Source: an uncultured Eubacteriales bacterium
GTDB taxonomy: Bacteria; Bacillota_A; Clostridia; Christensenellales; Aristaeellaceae
Assembly (NCBI GenBank): GCA_902795555.1
Contig: CADBLV010000301.1
Span: 1 to 36,860, forward strand
DNA: 36,860 bases
Direction: 5' to 3'
How positions within the stretch are numbered: the first letter of the stretch is position 1; every line of letters starts with the position of its first letter. Made by a program: the position numbers and the translations under genes. The notes under the pieces are model-generated. The model was given only the letters and a program-made list of their open reading frames with translations. It had not been told where the DNA came from and did no database searches. This document shows positions 8,095 through 16,046 of this stretch, one piece after another.

Positions 8095-9374
8095 TGAAAA
8101 AGGTGCTGGTGTATCCCTGCGGAACGGAGATCGGGCTGGAAATTGAACGTTCGCTGCGATATTCGACCCATTATCTGGTTTACGGCGGATCTTCCGACTA
8201 TGACCACGGGCGATTTGTGTTTGAACGGCATCTGGACGGGCTTCCGTTCATCACGGACCGGAGCGGGCCAGAGGAGATCGACGCTTTTCAGAGAGCCATT
8301 GAGAAGGAAGGATTCGATTTCATCTATCCGGCCATGGACGGGGTGGTTACGGTTTTTTCCCGGTTCCGGGACCGGCTGAAACCCACGGTGATCGCTCCGG
8401 AGGAAGCGACGACAGCCGTGACGCGATCCAAGAAACGAACGTATTCGCTGCTGAAGGACACAATGCCGACTCCGATCTGTTATGACCGGGCGGAAGCGGT
8501 CGAAGGGTTTCCTGTGTTCGTGAAGCCGGATGTGGGACAGGGCTCCGTGGGGGCACGGAAGATCTGCAGCAGGGTAGAGCTGGAAACCGTTGACTTTGAG
8601 AAAATGGTTTGCATGGAGATGCTGCCGGGGGAAGAATTTACCGTAGACTGCTTTACGAACGGGGAAGGGGAACTGATTTACGCCCGGGGACGGGGCAGAA
8701 AGCGAATTAAGAACGGGATCAGCGTGAACGCTGTGTTTGCAGACAATCCGCTTTTTCAGGAATACGCCAGGCGGATCAACGGGGCGCTCCGGCAGAAGGG
8801 CGGCTGGTTCTACCAGGTGAAAGCGGCGGAAGACGGGACGCTGAAACTGCTGGAAGTGGCCTCACGAATCGCGGGAACCTCCGCGATTTCCCGGTGTGCC
8901 GGCGTGAATCTGCCGCTTTTAACCGTGAATGTTTTTGCCGGGATGTCCATTGACGACGTGGTTCAGAACGATTATGAGATTGAACTGGATCGGGCGCTGG
9001 AGAATGTGTACAGGGTTCGGATCCATTATGAGACGGTGTATCTGGATTATGACGATACCCTGGTTGAGCGGGGAAGGGTGAACACCCGGATGATGCAGTT
9101 TCTCTACCAGTGCGTGAACGGGGGAAAGAAGCTGGTGCTTCTGAGCAAGCATGACGGAGATCTGGAAGCGGAGCTGAAGCAATATCGGATGCTCGGTGTG
9201 TTTGACGAGATTGTTCATCTGTCAAGGGAAGCGCAGAAGTCAGATTATGTGACGGAAAAGCAGGCGATTTTCATCGACGATTCCTACGGGGAGCGGCGCG
9301 CCGTTGCCCAAAGATGCGGGATTCCGGTGTTTGACACCCATATGATCGAATGTCTGTTGGAGGGAGAAGTATGA
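8091..9374 (+). CDS. ATP-grasp / HAD-like fusion protein
   Basis: The protein has 427 residues from ATG 8091 (ATGA overlap with the upstream gene); ATG 8094 has better spacing from GGAG 8083-8086. Residues 1-100 look like a pre-ATP-grasp Rossmann lobe. Residues 105-310 carry ATP-grasp features: FPVFVKPDVGQGSVGA at about 140-155, the EMLPGEEFTVD strand, and LLEVASRIAGTSA with the metal-binding acidic and Asn-equivalent region. From about residue 316 a HAD module begins: DYDDT (D319, D321), VLLSKH as motif II, and FIDDS (D396, D397) as the acidic motif. ATP-grasp enzymes make amide-type bonds through an acyl phosphate, and HAD domains are usually phosphatases. It sits between the nucleotidyltransferase and the sialate-type synthase, so it very likely acts on the sugar or its acyl substituent, but the reaction is unknown. 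Confidence 0.7.
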   Translation: MMKKVLVYPCGTEIGLEIERSLRYSTHYLVYGGSSDYDHGRFVFERHLDGLPFITDRSGPEEIDAFQRAIEKEGFDFIYPAMDGVVTVFSRFRDRLKPTVIAPEEATTAVTRSKKRTYSLLKDTMPTPICYDRAEAVEGFPVFVKPDVGQGSVGARKICSRVELETVDFEKMVCMEMLPGEEFTVDCFTNGEGELIYARGRGRKRIKNGISVNAVFADNPLFQEYARRINGALRQKGGWFYQVKAAEDGTLKLLEVASRIAGTSAISRCAGVNLPLLTVNVFAGMSIDDVVQNDYEIELDRALENVYRVRIHYETVYLDYDDTLVERGRVNTRMMQFLYQCVNGGKKLVLLSKHDGDLEAELKQYRMLGVFDEIVHLSREAQKSDYVTEKQAIFIDDSYGERRAVAQRCGIPVFDTHMIECLLEGEV

Positions 9375-10369
9375 GCGGTGTACTGATTATCGCGGAAGCG
9401 GGCGTGAATTACAACGGACGGCTGGATCTGGCCTTCAGGATGGTCGACGAGGCCAAGAAGGCAGGCGCCGATATCGTCAAGTTTCAGACGGGCGTTCCGG
9501 AAAAGGTTATGTCCCGATATGCGGAAAAAGCAGAATATCAAAAGGTAACCACCGGGGCGGGAGAAAGCCAGCTGGACATGGTTCGGAAGCTGATGCTGAA
9601 GTTTGAGGAGTTTATCCCTCTGAAACAATATTGCGAAAAGGCGGGCATCCGGTTTCTTTCCACGCCCTTTGACCTGTCCAGCGCGGCATTCCTGGAAGAA
9701 CTGGGATGCGACCTGTGGAAGATTCCCTCCGGGGAGATCACCAATCTTCCTTACCTGATTCAGATTGCTCAAACCGGGAAACCGATTATTCTGTCTACGG
9801 GCATGAGCACGCTGGAGGAGGTCGGCGCGGCCCTGAAGGTGCTGAAGGAAAATGGGGCCGGGGAGGTTACGCTGCTTCACTGCACAACCGAATATCCGGC
9901 GCCTTATCAGGACGTGAATCTTCGGGCGATGAACACTCTTCGGGAGACTTTCGGATGCCGGGTCGGATATTCGGATCATACGCCGGGGATTGAGATTCCT
10001 GTGGCTGCCGTGGCCATGGGGGCCACGGTGATTGAGAAGCATTTTACCCTGGACCGGAACATGGAAGGGCCGGATCACAAGGCCAGCCTGGAGCCGGACG
10101 AGCTGAGAGCCATGGTGCAGGCCATCCGCCATGTCGAAAAGGCGATGGGGACGGGAATCAAGGAACCGTCCGCTTCCGAAAAAAAGAATATGGCAATCGC
10201 CCGGAAAAGCATTGTCGCCCTTCGCGACATCCGCAAGGGGGAAGTGCTGTCAGCGGAGAATATTACCACGAAACGGCCGGGAAACGGCGTTTCTCCCATG
10301 CGGTGGTTTGAAGTGCTGGGAACAAAGGCAATCCGCAATTTCGGAGAGGATGAGCTGATCGAAATATGA
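9371..10369 (+). CDS. legI: N-acetylneuraminate/N,N'-diacetyllegionaminate synthase family protein (NeuB/LegI)
   Basis: The start is ATG 9371, sharing ATGA with the upstream gene after GGAG at 9362-9365. The protein has 332 residues. IAEAGVNYNG at the N-terminus, KFQTG, FDLSSAAFLEE, KIPSGEITN, STGMSTLEEV, LLHCTTEYP, GYSDHT and EKHFTLD are the ordered TIM-barrel motifs of NeuB. The C-terminal 60 residues (SIVALRDIRKGEVLSAENIT onward) are the SAF/antifreeze-like domain that completes the active site. The enzyme condenses PEP with an N-acyl hexosamine to make a nine-carbon nonulosonic acid. Neighbouring LegG- and LegF-type genes fit legionaminate or sialate better than pseudaminate. The substrate cannot be fixed from sequence alone. 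Confidence 0.92.
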   Translation: MSGVLIIAEAGVNYNGRLDLAFRMVDEAKKAGADIVKFQTGVPEKVMSRYAEKAEYQKVTTGAGESQLDMVRKLMLKFEEFIPLKQYCEKAGIRFLSTPFDLSSAAFLEELGCDLWKIPSGEITNLPYLIQIAQTGKPIILSTGMSTLEEVGAALKVLKENGAGEVTLLHCTTEYPAPYQDVNLRAMNTLRETFGCRVGYSDHTPGIEIPVAAVAMGATVIEKHFTLDRNMEGPDHKASLEPDELRAMVQAIRHVEKAMGTGIKEPSASEKKNMAIARKSIVALRDIRKGEVLSAENITTKRPGNGVSPMRWFEVLGTKAIRNFGEDELIEI

Positions 10370-11535
10370 AAAGGATCGCGATCGTGACTTCCACCCGGGC
10401 GGATTGGGGGCTGCTTTCACCGATTGTCCGACGCCTGCGGGAATATGAAACAGACACTTTCCGCACGGAATTACTGGTTACGGGGACGCACCTTTCCCCG
10501 GATTACGGGATGACCATACAGGAAATCATCAACGAGAAAACCAGAATCGACGCGCGGATTCCGATTTCCACGGCGAATCGATGCGCTGTGGACATTTCCA
10601 ACAATCAGGCGCAGGCGCTGACACGGTTTACGGAAGTATTTGAGGAGAAACGATACAGCGCTGTGATTCTTCTGGGGGACCGATATGAAATCCTGGCGGT
10701 GGCGATGGCTGCCTGCAACACCCGGACGCCGATCATTCATATCAGCGGGGGAGATGTGACCGAGGGAGCCATGGACGATTGCATTCGCCATGCCATCACC
10801 AAGATGAGCTTTCTGCATCTGGCCACAAACGAAGAAAGCAGGAGACGCATCATCCGGATGGGAGAGGCGCCGGAACGGGTTTTCTGTGTCGGCTCCACCA
10901 GCATTGACAACGTGATTTCCACGGCGAACATGACCCGGGAAGAAGCGATGGACAGCATCGGGCTGCAGAATGAGCAATATGCTCTTTGTACCTATCATCC
11001 GGTTACTCTGGAAGATGAGGATCCTGATGAAAAAATCGGTCATCTTCTGGCGGCCTTCCGGCATTTTTCCGACATGGACTTTGTGGTGACCAAATCCAAC
11101 GCAGACCGGGGCGGGGAACGGATTAATCAGCTGCTGGATGAGGCGGAGCATCATATTCCGAATCTGCATGTTTTTGCCTCCCTCGGCGCAAGGCGATATC
11201 TGTCCCTGATGAAATATGCCCAGTTTGTGATGGGAAATTCCTCCAGCGGCATTGTGGAAACCCCTGCTTTTCATATTCCGACGGTCAATATCGGAAACCG
11301 GCAACGGGGAAGGCTTCAGGCGGAGAGTATTATCAACTGCGGAACAGGCACGGAAGACATCATCCGGGCGGCGGAGAAAGCGATGGATTCCGAATTCCGG
11401 AAACAATGCGCAAAGGTGACATCCCCTTACGGGGATGGACACGCGGCGGAGCGGGTTGCGCAGATTGTGATGAAGGCGCTGGAAAAGCCGATGGATTTGA
11501 TGAAGACATTTTATGATGGGACGGCGAAAGTATGA
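10366..11535 (+). CDS. legG: hydrolysing UDP-sugar 2-epimerase (NeuC/LegG family)
   Basis: The start overlaps the synthase gene by ATGA. The protein has 389 residues and the two-lobed GT-B fold of NeuC: VTSTRADWGLLSPI at the N-terminus (typical of hydrolysing rather than WecB-type epimerases), LLGDRYEILA near residues 102-111, HISGGDVTEGAMDD, and GNSSSGIVETP from G290. It should hydrolyse the NDP group while inverting C2, giving the free ManNAc-type sugar used by LegI. Gene order is synthase, epimerase, cytidylyltransferase, as in many legionaminate loci. The first gene of the window is a different, non-hydrolysing 2-epimerase, so the two are not duplicates. Confidence 0.9.
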   Translation: MKRIAIVTSTRADWGLLSPIVRRLREYETDTFRTELLVTGTHLSPDYGMTIQEIINEKTRIDARIPISTANRCAVDISNNQAQALTRFTEVFEEKRYSAVILLGDRYEILAVAMAACNTRTPIIHISGGDVTEGAMDDCIRHAITKMSFLHLATNEESRRRIIRMGEAPERVFCVGSTSIDNVISTANMTREEAMDSIGLQNEQYALCTYHPVTLEDEDPDEKIGHLLAAFRHFSDMDFVVTKSNADRGGERINQLLDEAEHHIPNLHVFASLGARRYLSLMKYAQFVMGNSSSGIVETPAFHIPTVNIGNRQRGRLQAESIINCGTGTEDIIRAAEKAMDSEFRKQCAKVTSPYGDGHAAERVAQIVMKALEKPMDLMKTFYDGTAKV

Positions 11536-12212
11536 GAAATCTGGCTGTGATTCCCGCGCGAAGCGGATCCAAGGGACTGAAGGACAAGAATATCCGCGAA
11601 TTGAACGGAAAGCCGCTGATGGCGTATTCCATCGCTGCGGCGCGTGACAGCGGCCTGTTTGAGGAAGTGATGGTGTCCACGGATTCGGAGCACTATGCCC
11701 GGATTGCCAGGGAGTGGGGAGCGTCGGTGCCTTTTCTGCGCAGCGCGGAAACCGCGACGGACAAGGCTTCCAGCTGGGATGCGGTGAAGGAAGTACTGGA
11801 GCGGTATCGGGAGATGGGCAGGGAATTTGATTCTGTTTGCCTGCTGCAGCCAACCTCGCCGCTGCGGACTGCGGAAGATTTGCGGGGCGCGTATGATTCT
11901 TTCCGGAAGGCGAAGGTGGCGGTGGTTTCGGTTTGCGAGGCGGATCATTCGCCGCTGTGGTGTAATCATTTGCCGGCTGATCTCAGTCTGGATGGATTTA
12001 TCGCCAGAGCGGCTGACGCTCCGAGGCAAAAGGCGGGGCCGTTTTACCGGCTGAACGGTGCAATCTATATTGCCTGGGTTTCTTCCCTGTATGAGGATGA
12101 TTTCCTGTATCGGGCAGGGAGCTATGCGTACATCATGGATCGGGAACACAGCGTAGATATTGATACGGAAGCAGACTTCCGTCTGGCGGAGTTTTATCTG
12201 CTCCATTCATGA
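11532..12212 (+). CDS. legF: CMP-nonulosonate cytidylyltransferase (NeuA/LegF family)
   Basis: This 226-residue protein starts by ATGA overlap with the epimerase gene. IPARSGSKGLKDKNI at residues 6-20 is the CTP-binding signature of acylneuraminate cytidylyltransferases. VSTDSEHYARIA, LLQPTSPLRTAEDL and the late DREHSVDIDTEADF (metal-binding acidic residues) follow in the expected order. It activates the nonulosonic acid as the CMP-sugar for transfer to the glycan. It ends the gene block whose products take a hexosamine to a CMP-nonulosonate, 52 bases before the next start codon. Confidence 0.92.
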   Translation: MRNLAVIPARSGSKGLKDKNIRELNGKPLMAYSIAAARDSGLFEEVMVSTDSEHYARIAREWGASVPFLRSAETATDKASSWDAVKEVLERYREMGREFDSVCLLQPTSPLRTAEDLRGAYDSFRKAKVAVVSVCEADHSPLWCNHLPADLSLDGFIARAADAPRQKAGPFYRLNGAIYIAWVSSLYEDDFLYRAGSYAYIMDREHSVDIDTEADFRLAEFYLLHS

Positions 12213-12264
12213 TGACTCTGAAGCTTCAAAATAAAACATGGAGAGGAAGGAGCGCGACAGACCC

Positions 12265-13815
12265 ATGAAGAAACTGTGGAGGCAGACCTGGTTTCGGGAC
12301 GGACTGATGCTGTTTGTCATCTATCTGCTCATTCACGGATTTATGCTGATTTTGACGGGGACGTTTCACGATGACTGGACAAGCTGGTTTCGGGATGCGG
12401 AAACCAAGAGCCTGGAAGGATGGGAGTCCGGCAGACCTTATTATTCCCTGGTGATCGAAGCAGTTTGGTGGCTGCCTGGATACGGATACCGGATTCTGGC
12501 TTTCCTGACCTATTTTGTGTCCTATCTGGGGATGTACCTGACGCTGTGCCATGTGCCTGAAATCAAACGGAAGGGTGCTCTCTGGATTGCCGTGCTGGCT
12601 ATGTCTATGCCGATTAACGACGCACGGGTGCTGCTGGCGAATTATCCATACGCGCTGGGGATGATGCTGTTCTGGATTGCGGCCTGGCTTTTTGTAAAGA
12701 ATATTCACCAGCTGACGCGGATCCCTGTTCGCGCGGGAATCCTGATTCTTTTTTTCCTGAGCTTTACGCTGAATTCAAACCTGGTGATGTACGGGGGCGT
12801 GCTGCTGTATATTCTGATACGGGTTCGGCCGAGGGAGTATATCAGATATCTGGACTTTGCGGCGCTGCCGATCGTTTTTTTCCTGCTGAACAAGATCCTG
12901 TTTCCCACTCACGGCGCTTTTGCTGCGGAGAATTACAATGCTGTCACGGTTAGCGGTCTGGCCTGGGCAATTGCGGCGATTCCCCAGACCATCCGGAATC
13001 TTTTGCTGGGGATGACGGAGACGCTGACAGACAATCATGTCGGATTGATTGCTGCCATTGCGGCGGCGGTGCTGTGCGAAGCTTTGCTGTTCTGGCGCGA
13101 GCATCGGAAAACGGGAACGCCTTCGGCGGAACAGGTTCGGGCTGGGGAAAAACAGAATCTGGTGACATTCCTGTTTGGACTGGTAATGTTTATCGCAGGC
13201 TTCTTTTCTTACACCGTGGTTCGGGAAGTGGCCATGCTGAACCTGACCGGGATCACCGGGCGGGATTCCATCCAGCTCGGATTTGGGGCGGCCCTGATGC
13301 TGTACAGCTTTCCGATCAAAAGCCTGCGGCGGCCGATGGCTATTTTCGCGGCGGTGCTGGCTGTGTTTCACTTCGGAAACTGGTATCTGTATTATCAGGC
13401 GGAATGGTACAGGGAGCTGGCATTCCAGAAGCAGATCGTCAAAATCGAAGAGATTGCCGGCGGCGGTAATTATGTGGTGAACTGTTCCCAGAACTCCGCG
13501 GTGGAGGATCGGCGGTTTTATACCTGGAGCGGAAACGCTGCTGCAGCGACCGGGCGCCAAAATCTGTTCCTGTTTAACGGGCAGGACAGCACGGGGATGC
13601 TGGAAAACCCGGAGACCATGTCAACAATCCTGAAAGAATATCCCATGTTCGGGGAGTATGTCTACCATCCGGAGATGGACGGAAAGCTGGATTTCGAGGT
13701 GCATGTTTCCATGGAGGACGCAAAGCGCCTGAAGATACAGGAAATGTTCCATCCGGATGAGTTCAACAATGCCATTGAACAGCTGGGAAGTATTGTATAC
13801 GCAAAAGCGGAATGA
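12265..13815 (+). CDS. polytopic membrane protein, possible GT-C/GtrII-like glycosyltransferase
   Basis: I start at ATG 12265, 12 bases after GGAAGGAG; an in-frame ATG at 12238 lies before that site. The protein has 516 residues, roughly ten hydrophobic segments, and a soluble C-terminal tail of about 130 residues (from WYRELAFQKQ on) likely on the outer face. An acidic FHDDW motif follows the first membrane segment near residue 38, where GT-C enzymes hold a catalytic or metal-binding Asp pair. The layout resembles GtrII-type lipid-linked glucosyltransferases, but I recognise no diagnostic motif and a Wzy-type polymerase remains possible. Position after the CMP-nonulosonate genes suggests transfer or polymerisation on the outer membrane face. 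Confidence 0.5.
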   Translation: MKKLWRQTWFRDGLMLFVIYLLIHGFMLILTGTFHDDWTSWFRDAETKSLEGWESGRPYYSLVIEAVWWLPGYGYRILAFLTYFVSYLGMYLTLCHVPEIKRKGALWIAVLAMSMPINDARVLLANYPYALGMMLFWIAAWLFVKNIHQLTRIPVRAGILILFFLSFTLNSNLVMYGGVLLYILIRVRPREYIRYLDFAALPIVFFLLNKILFPTHGAFAAENYNAVTVSGLAWAIAAIPQTIRNLLLGMTETLTDNHVGLIAAIAAAVLCEALLFWREHRKTGTPSAEQVRAGEKQNLVTFLFGLVMFIAGFFSYTVVREVAMLNLTGITGRDSIQLGFGAALMLYSFPIKSLRRPMAIFAAVLAVFHFGNWYLYYQAEWYRELAFQKQIVKIEEIAGGGNYVVNCSQNSAVEDRRFYTWSGNAAAATGRQNLFLFNGQDSTGMLENPETMSTILKEYPMFGEYVYHPEMDGKLDFEVHVSMEDAKRLKIQEMFHPDEFNNAIEQLGSIVYAKAE

Positions 13816-13833
13816 CGAAGGGAGGAAGGAGAG

Positions 13834-13992
13834 ATGGTCAGCTGGGTGTGGCTGGTTGTAGGCATCATCTTCAGCGGATGCTTCGGGTTTGCTGTGGGGA
13901 TGATCTGGGATAAGAAAGACTGGAAGCAATATCAACGGATGGAAATGGAACGGGAACGAAAACGAGAAGCGCTGGAGAAGGGGAATTGGTGA
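13834..13992 (+). CDS. 52-residue single-pass membrane peptide upstream of the PEP mutase fusion
   Basis: A short gene with a strong ribosome site, GGAGGAAGGA (13821-13830), placed just before ATG 13834. It encodes 52 residues ending at TGA 13990-13992, whose last base is the first base of the next start codon (TGATG). The first 24 residues are one hydrophobic segment with a Cys and several Gly; residues 26-51 are strongly charged (WDKKDWKQYQRMEMERERKR). This predicts a membrane anchor with a cytoplasmic basic/acidic helix. The frame, the ribosome site and the overlap all support a real gene. I know of no family, and a role in docking the following enzyme at the membrane is only inference. 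Confidence 0.7.
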   Translation: MVSWVWLVVGIIFSGCFGFAVGMIWDKKDWKQYQRMEMERERKREALEKGNW

Positions 13993-15998
13993 TGAAAGCG
14001 TTGATCCTGAATTCCGGGCTGGGATCCCGGATGGGGGCTCTGACCAGGGAGCATCCCAAATGCATGACGGAGATTGCGCCCGGGGAAACGATTCTCAGCC
14101 GGCAGCTGCGGTTGCTGGCGGCGGCGGGGATCCGGGAGATTGTGATAACAACGGGATATTACGACCGGGTGCTGACAGAATACGCCGAAGGGCTGGGTCT
14201 GCCGATTGAAATCCGGTTTGTGAAAAACGAGAAATATGCAGAAACGAACTATATCTATTCTATTTACTGTGCGCGGAAGGAGCTGGACGACGATCTCATT
14301 CTGATGCATGGGGATCTGGTTTTCGAGGCGCGGGTGCTGGACAGGGCGATTCGGCACGCGGGATCCTGCATGACGGTGTCTTCCACCCTGCCGCTGCCGG
14401 AGAAGGATTTCAAGGCGGTGGTGAGAGACGGATTTGTCCGGAAGGTTGGGGTTGAATTCTTTGACGAGGCCATGGCGGCCCAGGCGCTGTACAAGATGGA
14501 CAGGGTGGACTGGCAGAAGTGGCTGGCGGAGATCGTCCGCTTCTGCGAAGAAGGAAACACGAAGGTTTACGCCGAGCATGCCCTGAACGTGCTGGATGGG
14601 GCAGCCGGAATCGCAGCCCTGGATGTGGGAGATATGCTTTGCGCGGAAATCGACAACGCGGAGGATTTGAACATGGTGACGGAAAAGGTGAAGGAAATTG
14701 AAAACAGGACGGTTTATCTGTGCTTTTCAACGGACATCATTCACGGCGGCCATATTGCCATCATCCGGAAAGCACAGCAGCTGGGACGACTGATTATCGG
14801 CGTGCTGAGCGACGAGGCGGTGGCTTCCTTTAAACGGTTTCCGCTGGTGCCGGCTTCAGAAAGGCGAATCATGTTTGAGAACATCGCAGGGGTCAGCCGG
14901 GTTGTGGAACAGAAGACGCTGAGCTATCGCGAAAACCTGCTGGCGCTGAAGCCGGATTATGTCGTTCACGGGGACGACTGGTGCACGGGATTTCAGAAGC
15001 CAATCAGGGATGAAGTGATTGAGGTGCTGGGGACCTATGGCGGGGAACTGGTCGAGTTTCCTTATGCCAGCGATCCGAAATACAAGGAGATTCAGACGAG
15101 GCAGCGGGCGGATCTGGCGATGCCCGATTTGCGGCGGGGACGGCTGAAACGGTTGCTGGCGATGAAAGGCCTGGTGACAGCCATGGAGGCTCACGACGGG
15201 CTGACGGGGCTTGTGGTTGAAAACACAGTGGTCCATCAGGACGGCGGGGCGCACCAGTTTGATGCGATGTGGTTGAGCTCTCTGTGCGACTCCACAGCGA
15301 AGGGGAAGCCGGACATTGAGCTGGTGGATATGACGAGCCGCTTCCGGACCATCGACGATATTATGGAAGTGACGACCAAACCGATCATTTTCGATGGAGA
15401 CACGGGCGGCCTGACGGAGCATTTTGTTTATACCGTGCGATCCCTGGAGCGGATGGGCGTCAGCATGGTGATCATTGAAGATAAGACAGGGCTGAAAAAG
15501 AATTCTCTGTTCGGAACAGAGGTGAAACAGACCCAGGACAGCATCGAGCACTTCAGCGAAAAAATCCGGGCCGGGAAAAAGGCACAACGGACAGGCGAAT
15601 TTATGATTTGCGCAAGGATTGAAAGCCTGATCCTCGAACAGGGAATGCAGGACGCGCTTACACGAGCCTTCGCCTTTACGGAGGCCGGGGCGGATGCCAT
15701 CATGATTCACAGCCGCAAGAAGGATCCGACGGAGATTTGCGAATTTATTGAGAAATTCCGGGAGAAGGATCCGACGACGCCGATTGTGCTGGTGCCGACG
15801 AGCTTCAACAGCGTGAAGGAAGAAGAATGGAAGCGGCGGGGAGCAAATATCATCATTTATGCCAACCAGCTGATGCGGGCTACGGTGCCGGCTATTCAGA
15901 AGGCCGCGGAGATGATTCTGGAGAATCATCGGGCGGAGGAGTGCGACGGGATGCTGATGCCGTTCAAGGAAATCATTCGGTTAATTCCGGAAGAATAA
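13992..15998 (+). CDS. three-domain protein: NTP-transferase (PntC/LicC-like) + TagD-like cytidylyltransferase + PEP mutase
   Basis: The protein has 668 residues from ATG 13992. Residues 1-236 are a nucleotidyltransferase (LNSGLGSRMG near the start, HPKCM, HGDLVFE), the kind that activates phosphocholine or 2-aminoethylphosphonate with CTP. Residues about 243-375 are a second, TagD-like cytidylyltransferase domain with HGGH at 251-254, although the usual C-terminal ISST-type motif is not evident. Residues about 385-668 are a PEP mutase barrel: DGDTGG at 468-473 and the diagnostic EDK-x5-NS (E496-K498, N504-S505), which separates PEP mutases from isocitrate lyase-type relatives. PEP mutase makes the C-P bond of phosphonopyruvate. 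No decarboxylase (Ppd), transaminase or other phosphonate gene follows, although Ppd normally pulls this unfavourable reaction forward. Confidence 0.88.
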   Translation: MKALILNSGLGSRMGALTREHPKCMTEIAPGETILSRQLRLLAAAGIREIVITTGYYDRVLTEYAEGLGLPIEIRFVKNEKYAETNYIYSIYCARKELDDDLILMHGDLVFEARVLDRAIRHAGSCMTVSSTLPLPEKDFKAVVRDGFVRKVGVEFFDEAMAAQALYKMDRVDWQKWLAEIVRFCEEGNTKVYAEHALNVLDGAAGIAALDVGDMLCAEIDNAEDLNMVTEKVKEIENRTVYLCFSTDIIHGGHIAIIRKAQQLGRLIIGVLSDEAVASFKRFPLVPASERRIMFENIAGVSRVVEQKTLSYRENLLALKPDYVVHGDDWCTGFQKPIRDEVIEVLGTYGGELVEFPYASDPKYKEIQTRQRADLAMPDLRRGRLKRLLAMKGLVTAMEAHDGLTGLVVENTVVHQDGGAHQFDAMWLSSLCDSTAKGKPDIELVDMTSRFRTIDDIMEVTTKPIIFDGDTGGLTEHFVYTVRSLERMGVSMVIIEDKTGLKKNSLFGTEVKQTQDSIEHFSEKIRAGKKAQRTGEFMICARIESLILEQGMQDALTRAFAFTEAGADAIMIHSRKKDPTEICEFIEKFREKDPTTPIVLVPTSFNSVKEEEWKRRGANIIIYANQLMRATVPAIQKAAEMILENHRAEECDGMLMPFKEIIRLIPEE

Positions 15999-16046
15999 GC
16001 ATCGCGGAGAGATGCAGGGGAAGAACGGCGGCGTGTGATCCGGGGC

